A stretch of DNA of 20,182 bases from a virus. The stretch lies in IMG/VR virus record IMGVR_UViG_3300025695_000125, positions 1 to 20,182 of that record. One strand, 5' to 3'. This document shows, piece after piece, positions 1-7,367 of this stretch. Numbering within the stretch: the stretch's first letter is position 1; each line of letters starts with the position of its first letter. The notes under the pieces were generated by a model. It made no database searches, had not been told where the DNA came from, and worked only from the letters and a program-made list of their open reading frames with translations. Made by a program: the position numbers and the translations under genes.

Positions 1-135
1 ACCAATACACCACAAAAGGACAAAACTCGCTTAAAAGTACTTTAAAATGCGAAATAAAGGGAAGTATGACGGGTATTAAGTAGTATAGATAAAGTAACCA
101 ACACTCCCCACAAACAATCTTTTCCAACTGCCAAG

Positions 136-151
136 CAATTCAATAGGGTAT
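136..151 (+). repeat. 16-bp repeat CAATTCAATAGGGTAT, copy 1
   Basis: An exact match of 16 bases to 13898-13913 in the same orientation. Here it lies about 270 bases before the first tail gene, with no obvious -7 box directly upstream. An incomplete echo, ATTCAATA followed by CCCC, occurs near 191-202. Confidence 0.6.
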
Positions 152-203
152 AGTGTCAGCTTTTTCGCATACGTTTTCGACTTGTTATAGATTCAATACC
201 CCA

Positions 204-350
204 AACTAAGTATATTATTCTCCAACTGCCACACAAAGAAATAGTTTCTCCCTATATTATACTCAGTACAATATACTCAGTATAATATACTAAGTATAAT
301 ACTATTTTTTTTTATTATATATAACTAAGTATAATATACTAAGTATTATA
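204..350. repeat. 14-bp iteron array, consensus WACTMAGTAYAATA
   Basis: Three copies lie head to tail with no spacer at 260-273, 274-287 and 288-301. After a T/A-rich spacer, two more lie at 323-336 and 337-350, and one diverged copy sits alone at 204-217. Copies differ at one to three positions, and the ACTMAGT core is almost palindromic. Regular 14-bp spacing fits cooperative binding of a protein, such as a repressor or activator of the tail promoter or an origin-binding protein. Function is inferred from arrangement only. Confidence 0.75.
217..232 (+). repeat. 16-bp repeat ATTCTCCAACTGCCAC (second copy at 1538-1553)
   Basis: Identical to positions 1538-1553 inside the tail-terminator-like gene, in the same orientation. 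A shorter 11-base version, TCCAACTGCCA, lies at 123-133. Three occurrences of one core, two of them in the control region, suggest a binding site rather than coincidence, although the copy inside a gene weakens a purely promoter-linked role. Confidence 0.5.
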
Positions 351-363
351 CTATAGTAATACT
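342..363. promoter_or_regulatory. Inverted repeat, possible operator
   Basis: AGTATTA at 342-348 and TAATACT at 357-363 are perfect inverted copies separated by 8 bases; the spacer region also contains the 10-base palindrome TACTATAGTA (349-358). It overlaps the last iteron and ends 14 bases before the -7-like box at 378. This is where a regulator would block or recruit RNA polymerase. The assignment rests on sequence symmetry and position. Confidence 0.4.
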
Positions 364-377
364 GTAGAAAAATTTAT

Positions 378-385
378 TATCTTTG
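378..385 (+). promoter_or_regulatory. Bacteroidetes-type -7 box upstream of the tail module
   Basis: TATCTTTG matches the Bacteroidetes sigma -7 consensus TAnnTTTG exactly and lies 34 bases before the ATG at 420. No clear -33 TTTG is seen in the iteron/inverted-repeat region upstream, so the promoter may need an activator. Transcription would start near 392 and give a short leader. Confidence 0.5.
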
Positions 386-419
386 AGTTACAAAAATCCA
401 GTAATGAATTACTTTTTAT

Positions 420-1112
420 ATGGGGAGAATAGAATTAGAAGTACCAGCATCTCTTGAGGCGATAACCCTTGGGCAATATCAACGTTATCTAAAAATATTA
501 GATGACAACAAGGGAGATGAGTACAATGACTTTGTGAATAAGAAGCTCGTTGAGATATTCTGTAATGTTAATCTGAATGATGTGGAGTCAATCCCAGTTG
601 TTGAGTTTGACAAGATACTAAATATCATCCGCAAGGCCTTTGAGGAGAAGTATTCGCTCCAGAGACATTTTGAAGTTGGAGGAGTTGAGATGGGTTTTAT
701 ACCAAAGCTTGACGATATGAGTTTAGGGGAGTATGTTGATGTAGAAGCTACAATTTCAGATTGGCAAGAGATCCATAAAGCAATGGCGGTTCTATACCGA
801 CCAGTGAACTTTAAGAGTAAAGACAGGTACACCATAGCTCCCTATAAGCCGAATGATGAACTGAGGGAGTGGATGAAAGAAATGCCGTTAAGTGTTGTGA
901 TGGGAGTTATGGTTTTTTTTTACGATTTAGGGATCGAGTTATCGAAAGCTTCCCTTCATTATTTGGAGATGGAGATGAAGAAAGCCAAGACCTCTCGGCT
1001 CAGGGAAACTTTGGGAAAAAATGGGGTTGGTATCAGTCAATTTATGGACTCGCTAAAGGAGACCTCAGCAAGTTTGACAAAGTTACAGAAGAACCACTTT
1101 TTAAATGCTTAA
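420..1112 (+). CDS. Tail assembly chaperone, 0-frame product (gpG-like)
   Basis: This 230-residue cytoplasmic protein is the probable counterpart of lambda gpG, the chaperone that coats the tape measure during tail assembly. The assignment rests mainly on gene architecture: a second conserved-looking reading frame overlaps its 3' end and is reachable by a -1 shift at a canonical slippery site (1013-1022). The N-terminal part has a helical start (residues 13-30), an LYRPV motif (125-129) and a hydrophobic segment PLSVVMGVMVFFYDLG (156-171), all of which I associate with this family in flavobacterial phages. Residues 201-230 are made only without frameshifting. The ATG at 420 is the first in frame after the -7 box at 378. 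It lies more than 6 kb from the tape measure, unlike lambda, where G-T immediately precedes H. Confidence 0.7.
   Translation: MGRIELEVPASLEAITLGQYQRYLKILDDNKGDEYNDFVNKKLVEIFCNVNLNDVESIPVVEFDKILNIIRKAFEEKYSLQRHFEVGGVEMGFIPKLDDMSLGEYVDVEATISDWQEIHKAMAVLYRPVNFKSKDRYTIAPYKPNDELREWMKEMPLSVVMGVMVFFYDLGIELSKASLHYLEMEMKKAKTSRLRETLGKNGVGISQFMDSLKETSASLTKLQKNHFLNA
1013..1022 (+). promoter_or_regulatory. Slippery site for -1 ribosomal frameshift
   Basis: In the frame of the gene starting at 420 the codons read ttG GGA AAA AAT. This contains two overlapping X XXY YYZ heptamers, G GGA AAA (1013-1019) and A AAA AAT (1016-1022). The first differs from the lambda G-T site GGGAAAG only in its last base. The site lies directly before the downstream frame's conserved-looking segment KKWGWYQSIYGLA. 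The only nearby downstream hairpin I see is weak (AGTC/GACT, 1035-1050). Confidence 0.7.
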
Positions 1113-1183
1113 TGTATCTAACATTTGAAAAGGAGAAAAACGAATTAGAAGCAGCTATGATAAAAAAATCAATGAGGAGATGA
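1019..1183 (+). CDS. C-terminal extension of tail chaperone made by -1 frameshift (gpT-like)
   Basis: Read in the -1 frame relative to 420, this segment adds 54 residues (starting KWGWYQSIYGLA, ending MIKKSMRR) to the first 200 residues of the chaperone, giving a fusion of about 254 residues analogous to lambda gpGT. In lambda the T part bridges the chaperone-coated tape measure to tail tube subunits. The extension looks like real protein: an aromatic WGWY start, then a helical segment FEKEKNELEAAMIKK rich in charged residues. The open frame runs back to 869, but a separate start there would give an unconvincing N-terminus, so production by frameshifting is preferred. Its TGA overlaps the next ATG (ATGA, 1180-1183), suggesting translational coupling. 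Confidence 0.65.
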   Translation, partial: KWGWYQSIYGLAKGDLSKFDKVTEEPLFKCLMYLTFEKEKNELEAAMIKKSMRR

Positions 1184-1671
1184 AAGAATACTACAACCTG
1201 ATCGACAATATCTACACTTACCTTTCTGGGAACAACAACATCAACACCGTTACCTATGGGGATATATTTGATGTGGATTTAGCAAAACAAACTATTTTCC
1301 CACTCGCCCACATAATCATAAACGATGTTACCTTTAGCGATCACTTTATGACATTCTCAATAAATGTAATTTGTATGGATGTGGTAGATGAAACAAAAGA
1401 AGATAAGCAACAGAGAAATTCTATTTATGGGAGCGATAATAAACAAGATATTCTAAATTCAATGTTGAGTGTGGTCAATGGATTACAAAGCTCACTTAGG
1501 CGTGGGGGTATGAATGATAACAACTACGAAATAAATGATTCTCCAACTGCCACTCAGTTTGAAGATAGATTTGAAAACTTGCTTGCTGGCTGGTCCCTTA
1601 CTTTGAATGTGGAGATACCAAACAATGATATGGCCCTTATAAATGAGGATGGAACTTCTTGCTTGTCGTAA
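1180..1671 (+). CDS. Tail terminator / tail-completion-like protein
   Basis: A 163-residue soluble protein that I associate with a conserved family of flavobacterial phages sitting where a tail terminator (lambda gpU-like) or neck protein would be. Visible features are a helical N-terminus (YYNLIDNIYTYLSG, residues 4-17), a motif YGDIFDVDLAKQTIFPLAHI (26-45), alternating hydrophobic strands (TFSINVICMDVVD, 58-70) and a C-terminal segment with FEDRFENLLAGWSLTLNVEIP (about 126-146). This order of helix, strand and late helix followed by a strand suits the small alpha/beta fold of tail terminators, but the role is inferred from position. The ATG overlaps the stop of the frameshifted chaperone and is preceded closely by GAGGAG. 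Its DNA contains an exact 16-base match to the left non-coding region (1538-1553). Confidence 0.6.
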   Translation: MKEYYNLIDNIYTYLSGNNNINTVTYGDIFDVDLAKQTIFPLAHIIINDVTFSDHFMTFSINVICMDVVDETKEDKQQRNSIYGSDNKQDILNSMLSVVNGLQSSLRRGGMNDNNYEINDSPTATQFEDRFENLLAGWSLTLNVEIPNNDMALINEDGTSCLS

Positions 1672-2261
1672 TGGGATTACTGGAGAAATTCAAAAACACA
1701 CAAACGTATCTTGAGAACTATTCTGAGAAGCTCAAGAAACTACTCAAGCTTGAAATAGAAAGATCAAGAACGAGAAACTATCAACCAACAGGAAGTGTAA
1801 ATTCTCCAATCAATACAACTGGAAGCTTAGCTAATAGTTTGTCTTTGTTCTCAAAAATATCCTCTAATAAACTGACTTATGGAATAGAGGGTAATTCTTA
1901 CGCCAATAAGCTGAACGAGGGCAAACCTCAAGGAACAATACCAGATGTAAGGGGTATTATTCAATGGATAAGAGACAAGAGAATAACTTTGGTAGATTAC
2001 ACCAACAACAACAAGCCAGTCTCTCTTGACGATATAAATAAAGTAGAAAGAATAGCGTACCATATTGCAAACAAGATAGCACTTAGAGGAACACCTGAAA
2101 CTGCTGGGTTTATAGACAAAGCTATTGAGAATTCGATGGTGGACCTTAACAACCTCGGAGATCAAGTAGGAAAAGACGTTTCCCTAAACGTAGAGGACAT
2201 TTTGCTAAAAGCAGGTTATATTAAAAAGGGAGAAAACTACGAATATAAATTTGAATCCTGA
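1671..2261 (+). CDS. HK97 gp10-like tail-completion / neck protein
   Basis: A protein of 196 residues. The ATG at 1671 is chosen because it overlaps the previous stop (TAATG), the junction used repeatedly in this window; a TTG four codons upstream is less likely. It resembles the HK97 gp10 group of small head-tail joining proteins: an N-terminal helix rich in Lys/Glu (GLLEKFKNTQTYLENYSEKL), a central YANKLNEG element, a short helix GIIQWIRDKRI, and a late helical block IAYHIANKIALRGTPETAGF followed by IDKAIENSM. In the family this protein helps close the neck between connector and tail. It sits beside the tail-terminator-like gene and upstream of large tail proteins. The assignment is by motif pattern and context; no catalytic residues are expected. 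Confidence 0.6.
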   Translation: MGLLEKFKNTQTYLENYSEKLKKLLKLEIERSRTRNYQPTGSVNSPINTTGSLANSLSLFSKISSNKLTYGIEGNSYANKLNEGKPQGTIPDVRGIIQWIRDKRITLVDYTNNNKPVSLDDINKVERIAYHIANKIALRGTPETAGFIDKAIENSMVDLNNLGDQVGKDVSLNVEDILLKAGYIKKGENYEYKFES

Positions 2262-3946
2262 TGCCAGACTATAGATTAAATTCAAGAAGCCCGTATTATA
2301 TTGATGGAGAGGTTGAAATCACTGAGGTAACCCCTCCACCTCCAGTAGAAGAAAATACTCCCCCAACAGTTACGATCACCGCATCTAATGATACTCCTTA
2401 TGTTGGAGAAACAATAACGCTAACTGCGGTAGCTACCGATTCAGATGGCACTGTTGTAAGTTATAGTTGGAATACATCAGAGACTACAACTTCTATAGAT
2501 GTGGTGAGGAATAAAGAGCTCTGCCACGACTTTTACGTTGTAGTTACTGACGATGATGGAGACACTGCAACTGCTACTAAAAGAATATGCTGGCAAGAAG
2601 TCCCAGATATTATAACAAATCCAGAAACTACAGATGTGGCTTGTGGCGAAACTTTTGGCGAGGGATCCTTTACTGGGGAAATCGTTTATCGTATTACCGA
2701 TGTAGGAGATAAGATAGGAGATATAGAATTATTTGTTATTGCTCCTCAAGCTGGATCATTTGATGTCCCAGTAAATTTTACATTAGAATGGAATGGGTTA
2801 ACCGCTTCTACTGGTTACGTTGGTAGTTCAGACTTTGATAACCAATTATTGGGGAGTGGAGTTGAATCAGGAGATATATTTACTCTTAGCGAAACAACTA
2901 AGTCCTCTCCTACCTCTGTAAGCTTAACTAAGTCTGCTGCCACCCCTACAGAAGTCTTAATAAGGGCAACCACCCCATTAATAAATGACCAATTTCAACT
3001 TATAACAAGCTGTCCAGATGTAATTCCAGCAGTAACTACAAAATATTATACCCTTGAATCTACTTGTGATGTTGGTGATACTACCTTTACCTATACAGAT
3101 GTAGATGGTGCTACTCAAACAGTTAATCTTGGGTTCGGAGAAACACAACTTGTTTCAGCTCAAGAGGGAAGTGTGTCTGTGCCAGTTTGCACTGGAGTTG
3201 TAACAGAAGGAGGGCAAAGTTTTGACAAAGGGACTCCAGCATTAACTTTTGATGACAAAACAGATATTGTAATATTGTTTGATGATTCTGGATCTATGGC
3301 TGAAACAGAGCAACCATTGCTTGATATGGCTAATGGTATATTGAAAGAAACATTATTGTCGTACTATCAAGGCAATGTTGCAGAGTATGAAAAAAGAGTA
3401 AATGTTTATAAGTATAAAGATTTTGCTCAAGAATTTATACAACCAGTTTTTCCAGACAAATCTGTATATTATTATGAAAGATTCTTGAAGCTTGCGAATT
3501 ATGGCAAAATAAACGCTGACGCAAGCAGATCGATATATTTGATCTTTACAGATGAAGTTCAATATTCTGGTACTTCATCAGAATATTACAAATATCAAAC
3601 AGACTTCTTGGATTCTTCTTTTGCTGCAATAAACCAATCAAGATCTGTTTATCTCTCTGAGCTTGCAGATTACAGAACTTTCTTAAATAGTGTGAGCTAT
3701 GGAGAACATCTTATGAGGTTATTTGCTGTGCAAAAAGCAACAAGACCAGACGATCCAGTAACGGTATTTTTGCAAAATATATTTAGCGGAGAAGAATCAT
3801 TCTATGGTGATAGAAGTTTGGCAGATAGGTCTGAAGCATCTATAGAAGAGGATGTATTGAGGAATGGAGTTTCGTATTCAGCAGATAAATATTATTATTA
3901 CAACTACGTGGTCAAAGCGTTAAGAGATTACGGATTTAATATATAA
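2261..3946 (+). CDS. Tail-module protein with PKD-like and von Willebrand A-like domains
   Basis: A 561-residue protein with a modular build. Residues 1-15 (RLNSRSPYYIDG) look like a docking segment. A Pro-rich stretch (25-35) leads into a PKD/Ig-like beta domain at about 35-108 (PPTVTITASNDTPYVGE ... YVVVTDDDGD). A beta-rich middle (120-320) follows. From about 334 there is a von Willebrand factor A-like domain: strand DIVILF, then D341-D-S343-G-S345, matching the metal-binding DxSxS (MIDAS) motif, and later a strand ending IYLIFTDEV with T430-D431 at the usual TDG position. No signal peptide is seen, as expected for a virion protein. PKD and vWA folds mediate adhesion elsewhere, so a virion-surface role is likely but inferred. 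The start overlaps the previous stop (TGATG). Confidence 0.6.
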   Translation: MPDYRLNSRSPYYIDGEVEITEVTPPPPVEENTPPTVTITASNDTPYVGETITLTAVATDSDGTVVSYSWNTSETTTSIDVVRNKELCHDFYVVVTDDDGDTATATKRICWQEVPDIITNPETTDVACGETFGEGSFTGEIVYRITDVGDKIGDIELFVIAPQAGSFDVPVNFTLEWNGLTASTGYVGSSDFDNQLLGSGVESGDIFTLSETTKSSPTSVSLTKSAATPTEVLIRATTPLINDQFQLITSCPDVIPAVTTKYYTLESTCDVGDTTFTYTDVDGATQTVNLGFGETQLVSAQEGSVSVPVCTGVVTEGGQSFDKGTPALTFDDKTDIVILFDDSGSMAETEQPLLDMANGILKETLLSYYQGNVAEYEKRVNVYKYKDFAQEFIQPVFPDKSVYYYERFLKLANYGKINADASRSIYLIFTDEVQYSGTSSEYYKYQTDFLDSSFAAINQSRSVYLSELADYRTFLNSVSYGEHLMRLFAVQKATRPDDPVTVFLQNIFSGEESFYGDRSLADRSEASIEEDVLRNGVSYSADKYYYYNYVVKALRDYGFNI

Positions 3947-3948
3947 TT

Positions 3949-5037
3949 ATGGCAACACTAAGCAGTTCAACGTTAAAACTATGGGTATATACAGGTCAGA
4001 TAAATTCTTACGATCCAACTGACCCTAACTATACCATAACCAAAACTAAGTTGCCAGGTGATGATACTATTGTATTCGAGATAGCTGAATTAGCAAAAGA
4101 CTTCATTCCAATTTACTTTGATGGAGACTATGGTACTTCTGTTCTTACTGCGTGGGCCACTTGGGAAATAGTATCTACATATAGTGATGGGAGCACCTCA
4201 TCGAAATCAAATACAATACTTGCCTCCCACGGATATGGGTATTTTGAAGATGAGATAAATCCACAGCTTATTGACTCTCCACTTCAGCAATCTAATACTT
4301 GTATTTACTGGAAGCACGATGAGAAGATAAGAGTTCCACTATATAGGGATAGACAGTTTTATTCTATGGAGTTTTTTATAGATGATGAATCTGTAAGCTA
4401 TCAGAGTTTTGGAAGTGTTATAGTTCCACTTACCGCTGATAACACCTATTTAAAAGCTGACAAAACCTTATTTACAGCCGATAGGACATCCACAATACAA
4501 TTAGATTCAAGTGGATTTCAAACAAGCGGAATCTCTCCTCGTGTGGGAGTAAATAAGATAGTTCTTACCACAAGCAACAATGAAGAAATAGAACTTACTG
4601 TTAATTTAATTGAGGAGTGTAAAAACACCCCATACAAAGTTACGTTTATCAATAAGTTTGGAGCTTTGCAAGATATTTGGATGTTTGGTAGAAGGAAAGA
4701 GAGGGCAAACGCTACAAGAGAATCTTTTAAGGTGAATACTATAGAATCCCCCACAACTGGAGTGTATTATCCAACACACAAGGCTACTGACAAAATTCAC
4801 AATGTTGGAGCTAAGAAATCATTAACTTTAAACACTGGTTTTGTTTGTGAGGATTACAATGAAGTAATACAACAATTATTATTATCAGAGCACGTTTGGA
4901 TTCACGAAAACAATAAAGTATTCCCAGTAATTCCTAAAGATAATGTAGTAGAATACCAGACGAATCTATATGAGAAGTTACTAAATTACACAATTAATTT
5001 TGATTACGCTTACAGCGAGATAAACTTAGTTCGATAA
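3949..5037 (+). CDS. Phage tail protein, baseplate or distal-tail-like
   Basis: A 362-residue protein that I place among conserved tail proteins of flavobacterial phages without a firm function. It is beta-rich: strands at LKLWVYTGQ (9-17), an acidic segment, then YWKHDEKIRVPLYRDRQFY (120-138). Residues 162-180 carry a repeated TAD/KAD motif (TADNTYLKADKTLFTADRT) that recurs in the small protein at 16063-16284. The C-terminal half begins with VTFINKFGALQDIWMF (231-246) and ends with NEVIQQLLLSEHVWIH (304-319), the most family-like parts. It lies two bases after the preceding stop and overlaps the next gene by TAATG, so it probably assembles with the 776-residue protein that follows, near the tail tip. 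Confidence 0.55.
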   Translation: MATLSSSTLKLWVYTGQINSYDPTDPNYTITKTKLPGDDTIVFEIAELAKDFIPIYFDGDYGTSVLTAWATWEIVSTYSDGSTSSKSNTILASHGYGYFEDEINPQLIDSPLQQSNTCIYWKHDEKIRVPLYRDRQFYSMEFFIDDESVSYQSFGSVIVPLTADNTYLKADKTLFTADRTSTIQLDSSGFQTSGISPRVGVNKIVLTTSNNEEIELTVNLIEECKNTPYKVTFINKFGALQDIWMFGRRKERANATRESFKVNTIESPTTGVYYPTHKATDKIHNVGAKKSLTLNTGFVCEDYNEVIQQLLLSEHVWIHENNKVFPVIPKDNVVEYQTNLYEKLLNYTINFDYAYSEINLVR

Positions 5038-7367
5038 TGCAGAGAGTACAATTATACGTTGAAGACACGGATAGTAACCTTCAGCTTGTAGATTTGTTTC
5101 AAGATGAGTCTATACAAGTTACTTCTACTATTCAAGACATTAGAGATATTGGTAAGGTATTTACTGATTACTCCCAAACATTCAATGTTCCTGCTTCCGA
5201 TACTAACAATAAGATATTCCGACATTTCTACAATTACTACATTACAAATGGTGCTTACGATTCGAGAAAGAAAAAGCGTGCGGAAATCCATATAAATTAT
5301 ATGCCATTCCGTAGGGGTAAGATATTTCTCAATGATGTTAAGATGAAGGGAAATAAAGCCTATTCTTATAATATTACTTTCTATGGGGAGACTGTTTCTC
5401 TCAAAGATTTAATAGGGGATGATGAGCTTACTGATTTATCTTATTTAACTAACTATAATCACTCTTATACTAATCTTCAAGTTCAATCTGGATTTGAGGC
5501 TGGTATAGACTTTGTAATAAATTCTAATTTGCAGGAAAAGGCAATTATATATCCTCTTATTACTTCAAAGAAAAGATTATTTTTCAACTCGGATATTGAT
5601 TCAAATATAGAACTTAATAGTACTGGAAATCTTTATCACGACTCATCTAATCCTGACACCGAAAGGGGTCTCGAATTTACCGATCTCAAACCTGCAATTA
5701 GAACTATCCATATAATCGAAGCTATAGAAAGCCAGTATAATATAAACTTCACGAGAGACTTTTTTGACTCATCAGCATTTAGTAATTTATACCTTTGGCT
5801 TAATAACGTGAAGGGAAATTACAATGAAGAAAAAGATTTATTTATATATGATGTTGAAAGTAGCAACTATTCCGTTGATACATCTTATTCTCCTTACAGC
5901 TTAACAAATACTGATATATCAGAAATTACTTTTGAAAGTGATATTATGAGTATTACTAAGAGTAGTTCTTACGATTATCAAATAGGTATGAGGGCTGATT
6001 TCACTCCGAATTGGACAGGCGGTGCTTTTCAAACGATATTCATTGAATGCGATGCCTTAGGCAATACAATACAAGAATACGTAATACCTCATTTTCTAAT
6101 AGGATACAATACTTTTTTAAGCTTTTATAGAGTTTTTGAATCTACAGATCCTTCGGGAACTAAACACTTTAAGTTTAGAATAAAGTCTAAGGACATACTT
6201 ATACTAACTACTCCAAGGATATTTGGAATTAAATATAACACTGGTGTTTCAGGAGGACAGATTGAAGTTTATTCAGACACGAATGTAACTCCAGATGGAA
6301 TAACAACATCCATAGACATAGATTTAAATAGAGATCTATTTATGCCTAAGATAAAGATCATTGACTTCCTTACTGGCATATTTAAGATGTTTAACCTTAC
6401 GGCTTATTTTATAGACGATGTTTCAGATCCCAAGTTTGGGCAGATATATGTTGACACTTTAGATAATTATTATGGTGATGCTGTAAATAATAAATTAGGC
6501 GCCACAATAGATATAGATAAATATTTAGACACAACTGAACACGCTGTAGGGTCAATACTTCCCTTTACAGACATAGAATTTAAATATAAGGAAAATCAAG
6601 CATTATTGATGAGGCAACACGAAGAAGCTTTTAACGAAGTTTTTGGTGATGCTGAATTTAATGTTAGGAGAAACTTCCCAAATGAAATTGACAGAGGAAC
6701 TAAATATGAAATAAAAATACCTTTTGTCCATTTAAAATACGAAAGACTAATAAATGGCAGTCTTGAGTCTCAAGATTTTAGTAGTGGAGCAGGTGATATT
6801 ACTGGTCAAACATCACTTCAGTGGGGTTATTCTGCTGGAGGTGAATTTAATCCTGACACTTCAGTTACTCCGCCTAATGGTGATTATGACTCTTTGAATA
6901 TTAATCCATTGTTGTTTTATGGTATATTAGAAGAAAATTTACCTTCTGATGATAGAATAAACTGGATCTACGAGGGTGATACACCAGTAGCTATAAATAG
7001 TTATTGGAGACCATCCAATTCAAATGAAGCTGGTAGTACAACAGTTGCTCCTGAATTTACATTAAACTTCGATCAAGAATTTGATGAGTGGAATGGGGTT
7101 GATTACTCATTAGTAGATAATCAAGAAAGCGCATCTTTATATAATAAGTTTTACAAGAATTATGTTGAAGGTGTTTTTAATGTTGCGAAACGAGTTTTTA
7201 AAGTAACTGCTTATTTGCCTCCTAATATACTTGTAAATTATAAATTAAACAATCAGATAAAGATACAAGACCAGATGTTTCGGATTAATTCTATAACAAC
7301 CGAACTTACAACAGGCAAATCAGAATTAGAACTATTGAATATATTTAGCCAAGATATAGTAGAATGA
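5037..7367 (+). CDS. Large tail tip / baseplate-hub-like protein
   Basis: A 776-residue protein whose N-terminal 130 residues look strongly conserved in type: KVFTDYSQTFNVPASDTNNK (40-59), IFRHFYNYYI, PFRRGKIFLNDVKMKGN (90-106) and YNITFYGETVSLKDLIGDDE. I associate this pattern with large tail proteins encoded upstream of tape measures in Bacteroidetes phages. The rest is beta-rich and aromatic. The C-terminus (KVTAYLPPNILVNYKLNNQI ... TTGKSELELLNI) resembles the end of tail hub proteins that check element boundaries, but that is weak. No peptidase or glycosidase motif was recognised. Its position between another tail protein and the tape measure supports a tail-tip or hub role. Its stop overlaps a small gene at 7364. 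Confidence 0.55.
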   Translation: MQRVQLYVEDTDSNLQLVDLFQDESIQVTSTIQDIRDIGKVFTDYSQTFNVPASDTNNKIFRHFYNYYITNGAYDSRKKKRAEIHINYMPFRRGKIFLNDVKMKGNKAYSYNITFYGETVSLKDLIGDDELTDLSYLTNYNHSYTNLQVQSGFEAGIDFVINSNLQEKAIIYPLITSKKRLFFNSDIDSNIELNSTGNLYHDSSNPDTERGLEFTDLKPAIRTIHIIEAIESQYNINFTRDFFDSSAFSNLYLWLNNVKGNYNEEKDLFIYDVESSNYSVDTSYSPYSLTNTDISEITFESDIMSITKSSSYDYQIGMRADFTPNWTGGAFQTIFIECDALGNTIQEYVIPHFLIGYNTFLSFYRVFESTDPSGTKHFKFRIKSKDILILTTPRIFGIKYNTGVSGGQIEVYSDTNVTPDGITTSIDIDLNRDLFMPKIKIIDFLTGIFKMFNLTAYFIDDVSDPKFGQIYVDTLDNYYGDAVNNKLGATIDIDKYLDTTEHAVGSILPFTDIEFKYKENQALLMRQHEEAFNEVFGDAEFNVRRNFPNEIDRGTKYEIKIPFVHLKYERLINGSLESQDFSSGAGDITGQTSLQWGYSAGGEFNPDTSVTPPNGDYDSLNINPLLFYGILEENLPSDDRINWIYEGDTPVAINSYWRPSNSNEAGSTTVAPEFTLNFDQEFDEWNGVDYSLVDNQESASLYNKFYKNYVEGVFNVAKRVFKVTAYLPPNILVNYKLNNQIKIQDQMFRINSITTELTTGKSELELLNIFSQDIVE

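Larger units (their letters stand above)
1..419. other. Non-coding, AT-rich, repeat-rich control region
   Basis: No credible gene is visible on either strand in these 419 bases. The stretch holds six copies of a 14-bp iteron, two short sequences that recur exactly elsewhere in the window (at 13898-13913 and 1538-1553), a T run (305-313), an inverted repeat (342-363) and a Bacteroidetes-type -7 box (378-385) just before the first tail gene. Inference: it controls transcription of the tail module and might also hold a replication origin or packaging signal. No tRNA or intrinsic terminator was recognised here. Confidence 0.7.

Noticed and set aside
204-350. CRISPR array
   Set aside because: Repeats are 14 bp, mostly without spacers, AT-rich and not identical; no cas-like gene is present. 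Iterons fit better.
1-419. tRNA gene or small RNA in the left non-coding region
   Set aside because: No cloverleaf-compatible pairing or TTC-loop motif is visible, and the AT-rich repeats explain the apparent local symmetry.
485-835. 116-residue minus-strand open frame
   Set aside because: Antisense of the chaperone gene; Ser/Leu/Ile-rich shadow without motifs or context.
913-921. Nine-T run as the frameshift site (T TTT TTT is also slippery in frame)
   Set aside because: A shift here would replace the family-like segment YDLGIELSKASLHYLEME with low-quality sequence; GGGAAAAAAT at 1013-1022 lies directly before the conserved-looking extension. It cannot be fully excluded.
869-1015. Start of a free-standing gene at 869 in the -1 frame of the chaperone
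   Set aside because: The translated N-terminus (MDERNAVKCCDGSYGFF...) looks like a shadow of the chaperone frame; conserved-looking sequence begins only near the slippery site, so a frameshift explains the downstream part better.
1659-1670. TTG start giving four extra residues on the gp10-like protein
   Set aside because: The ATG at 1671 forms the TAATG junction used throughout the operon.
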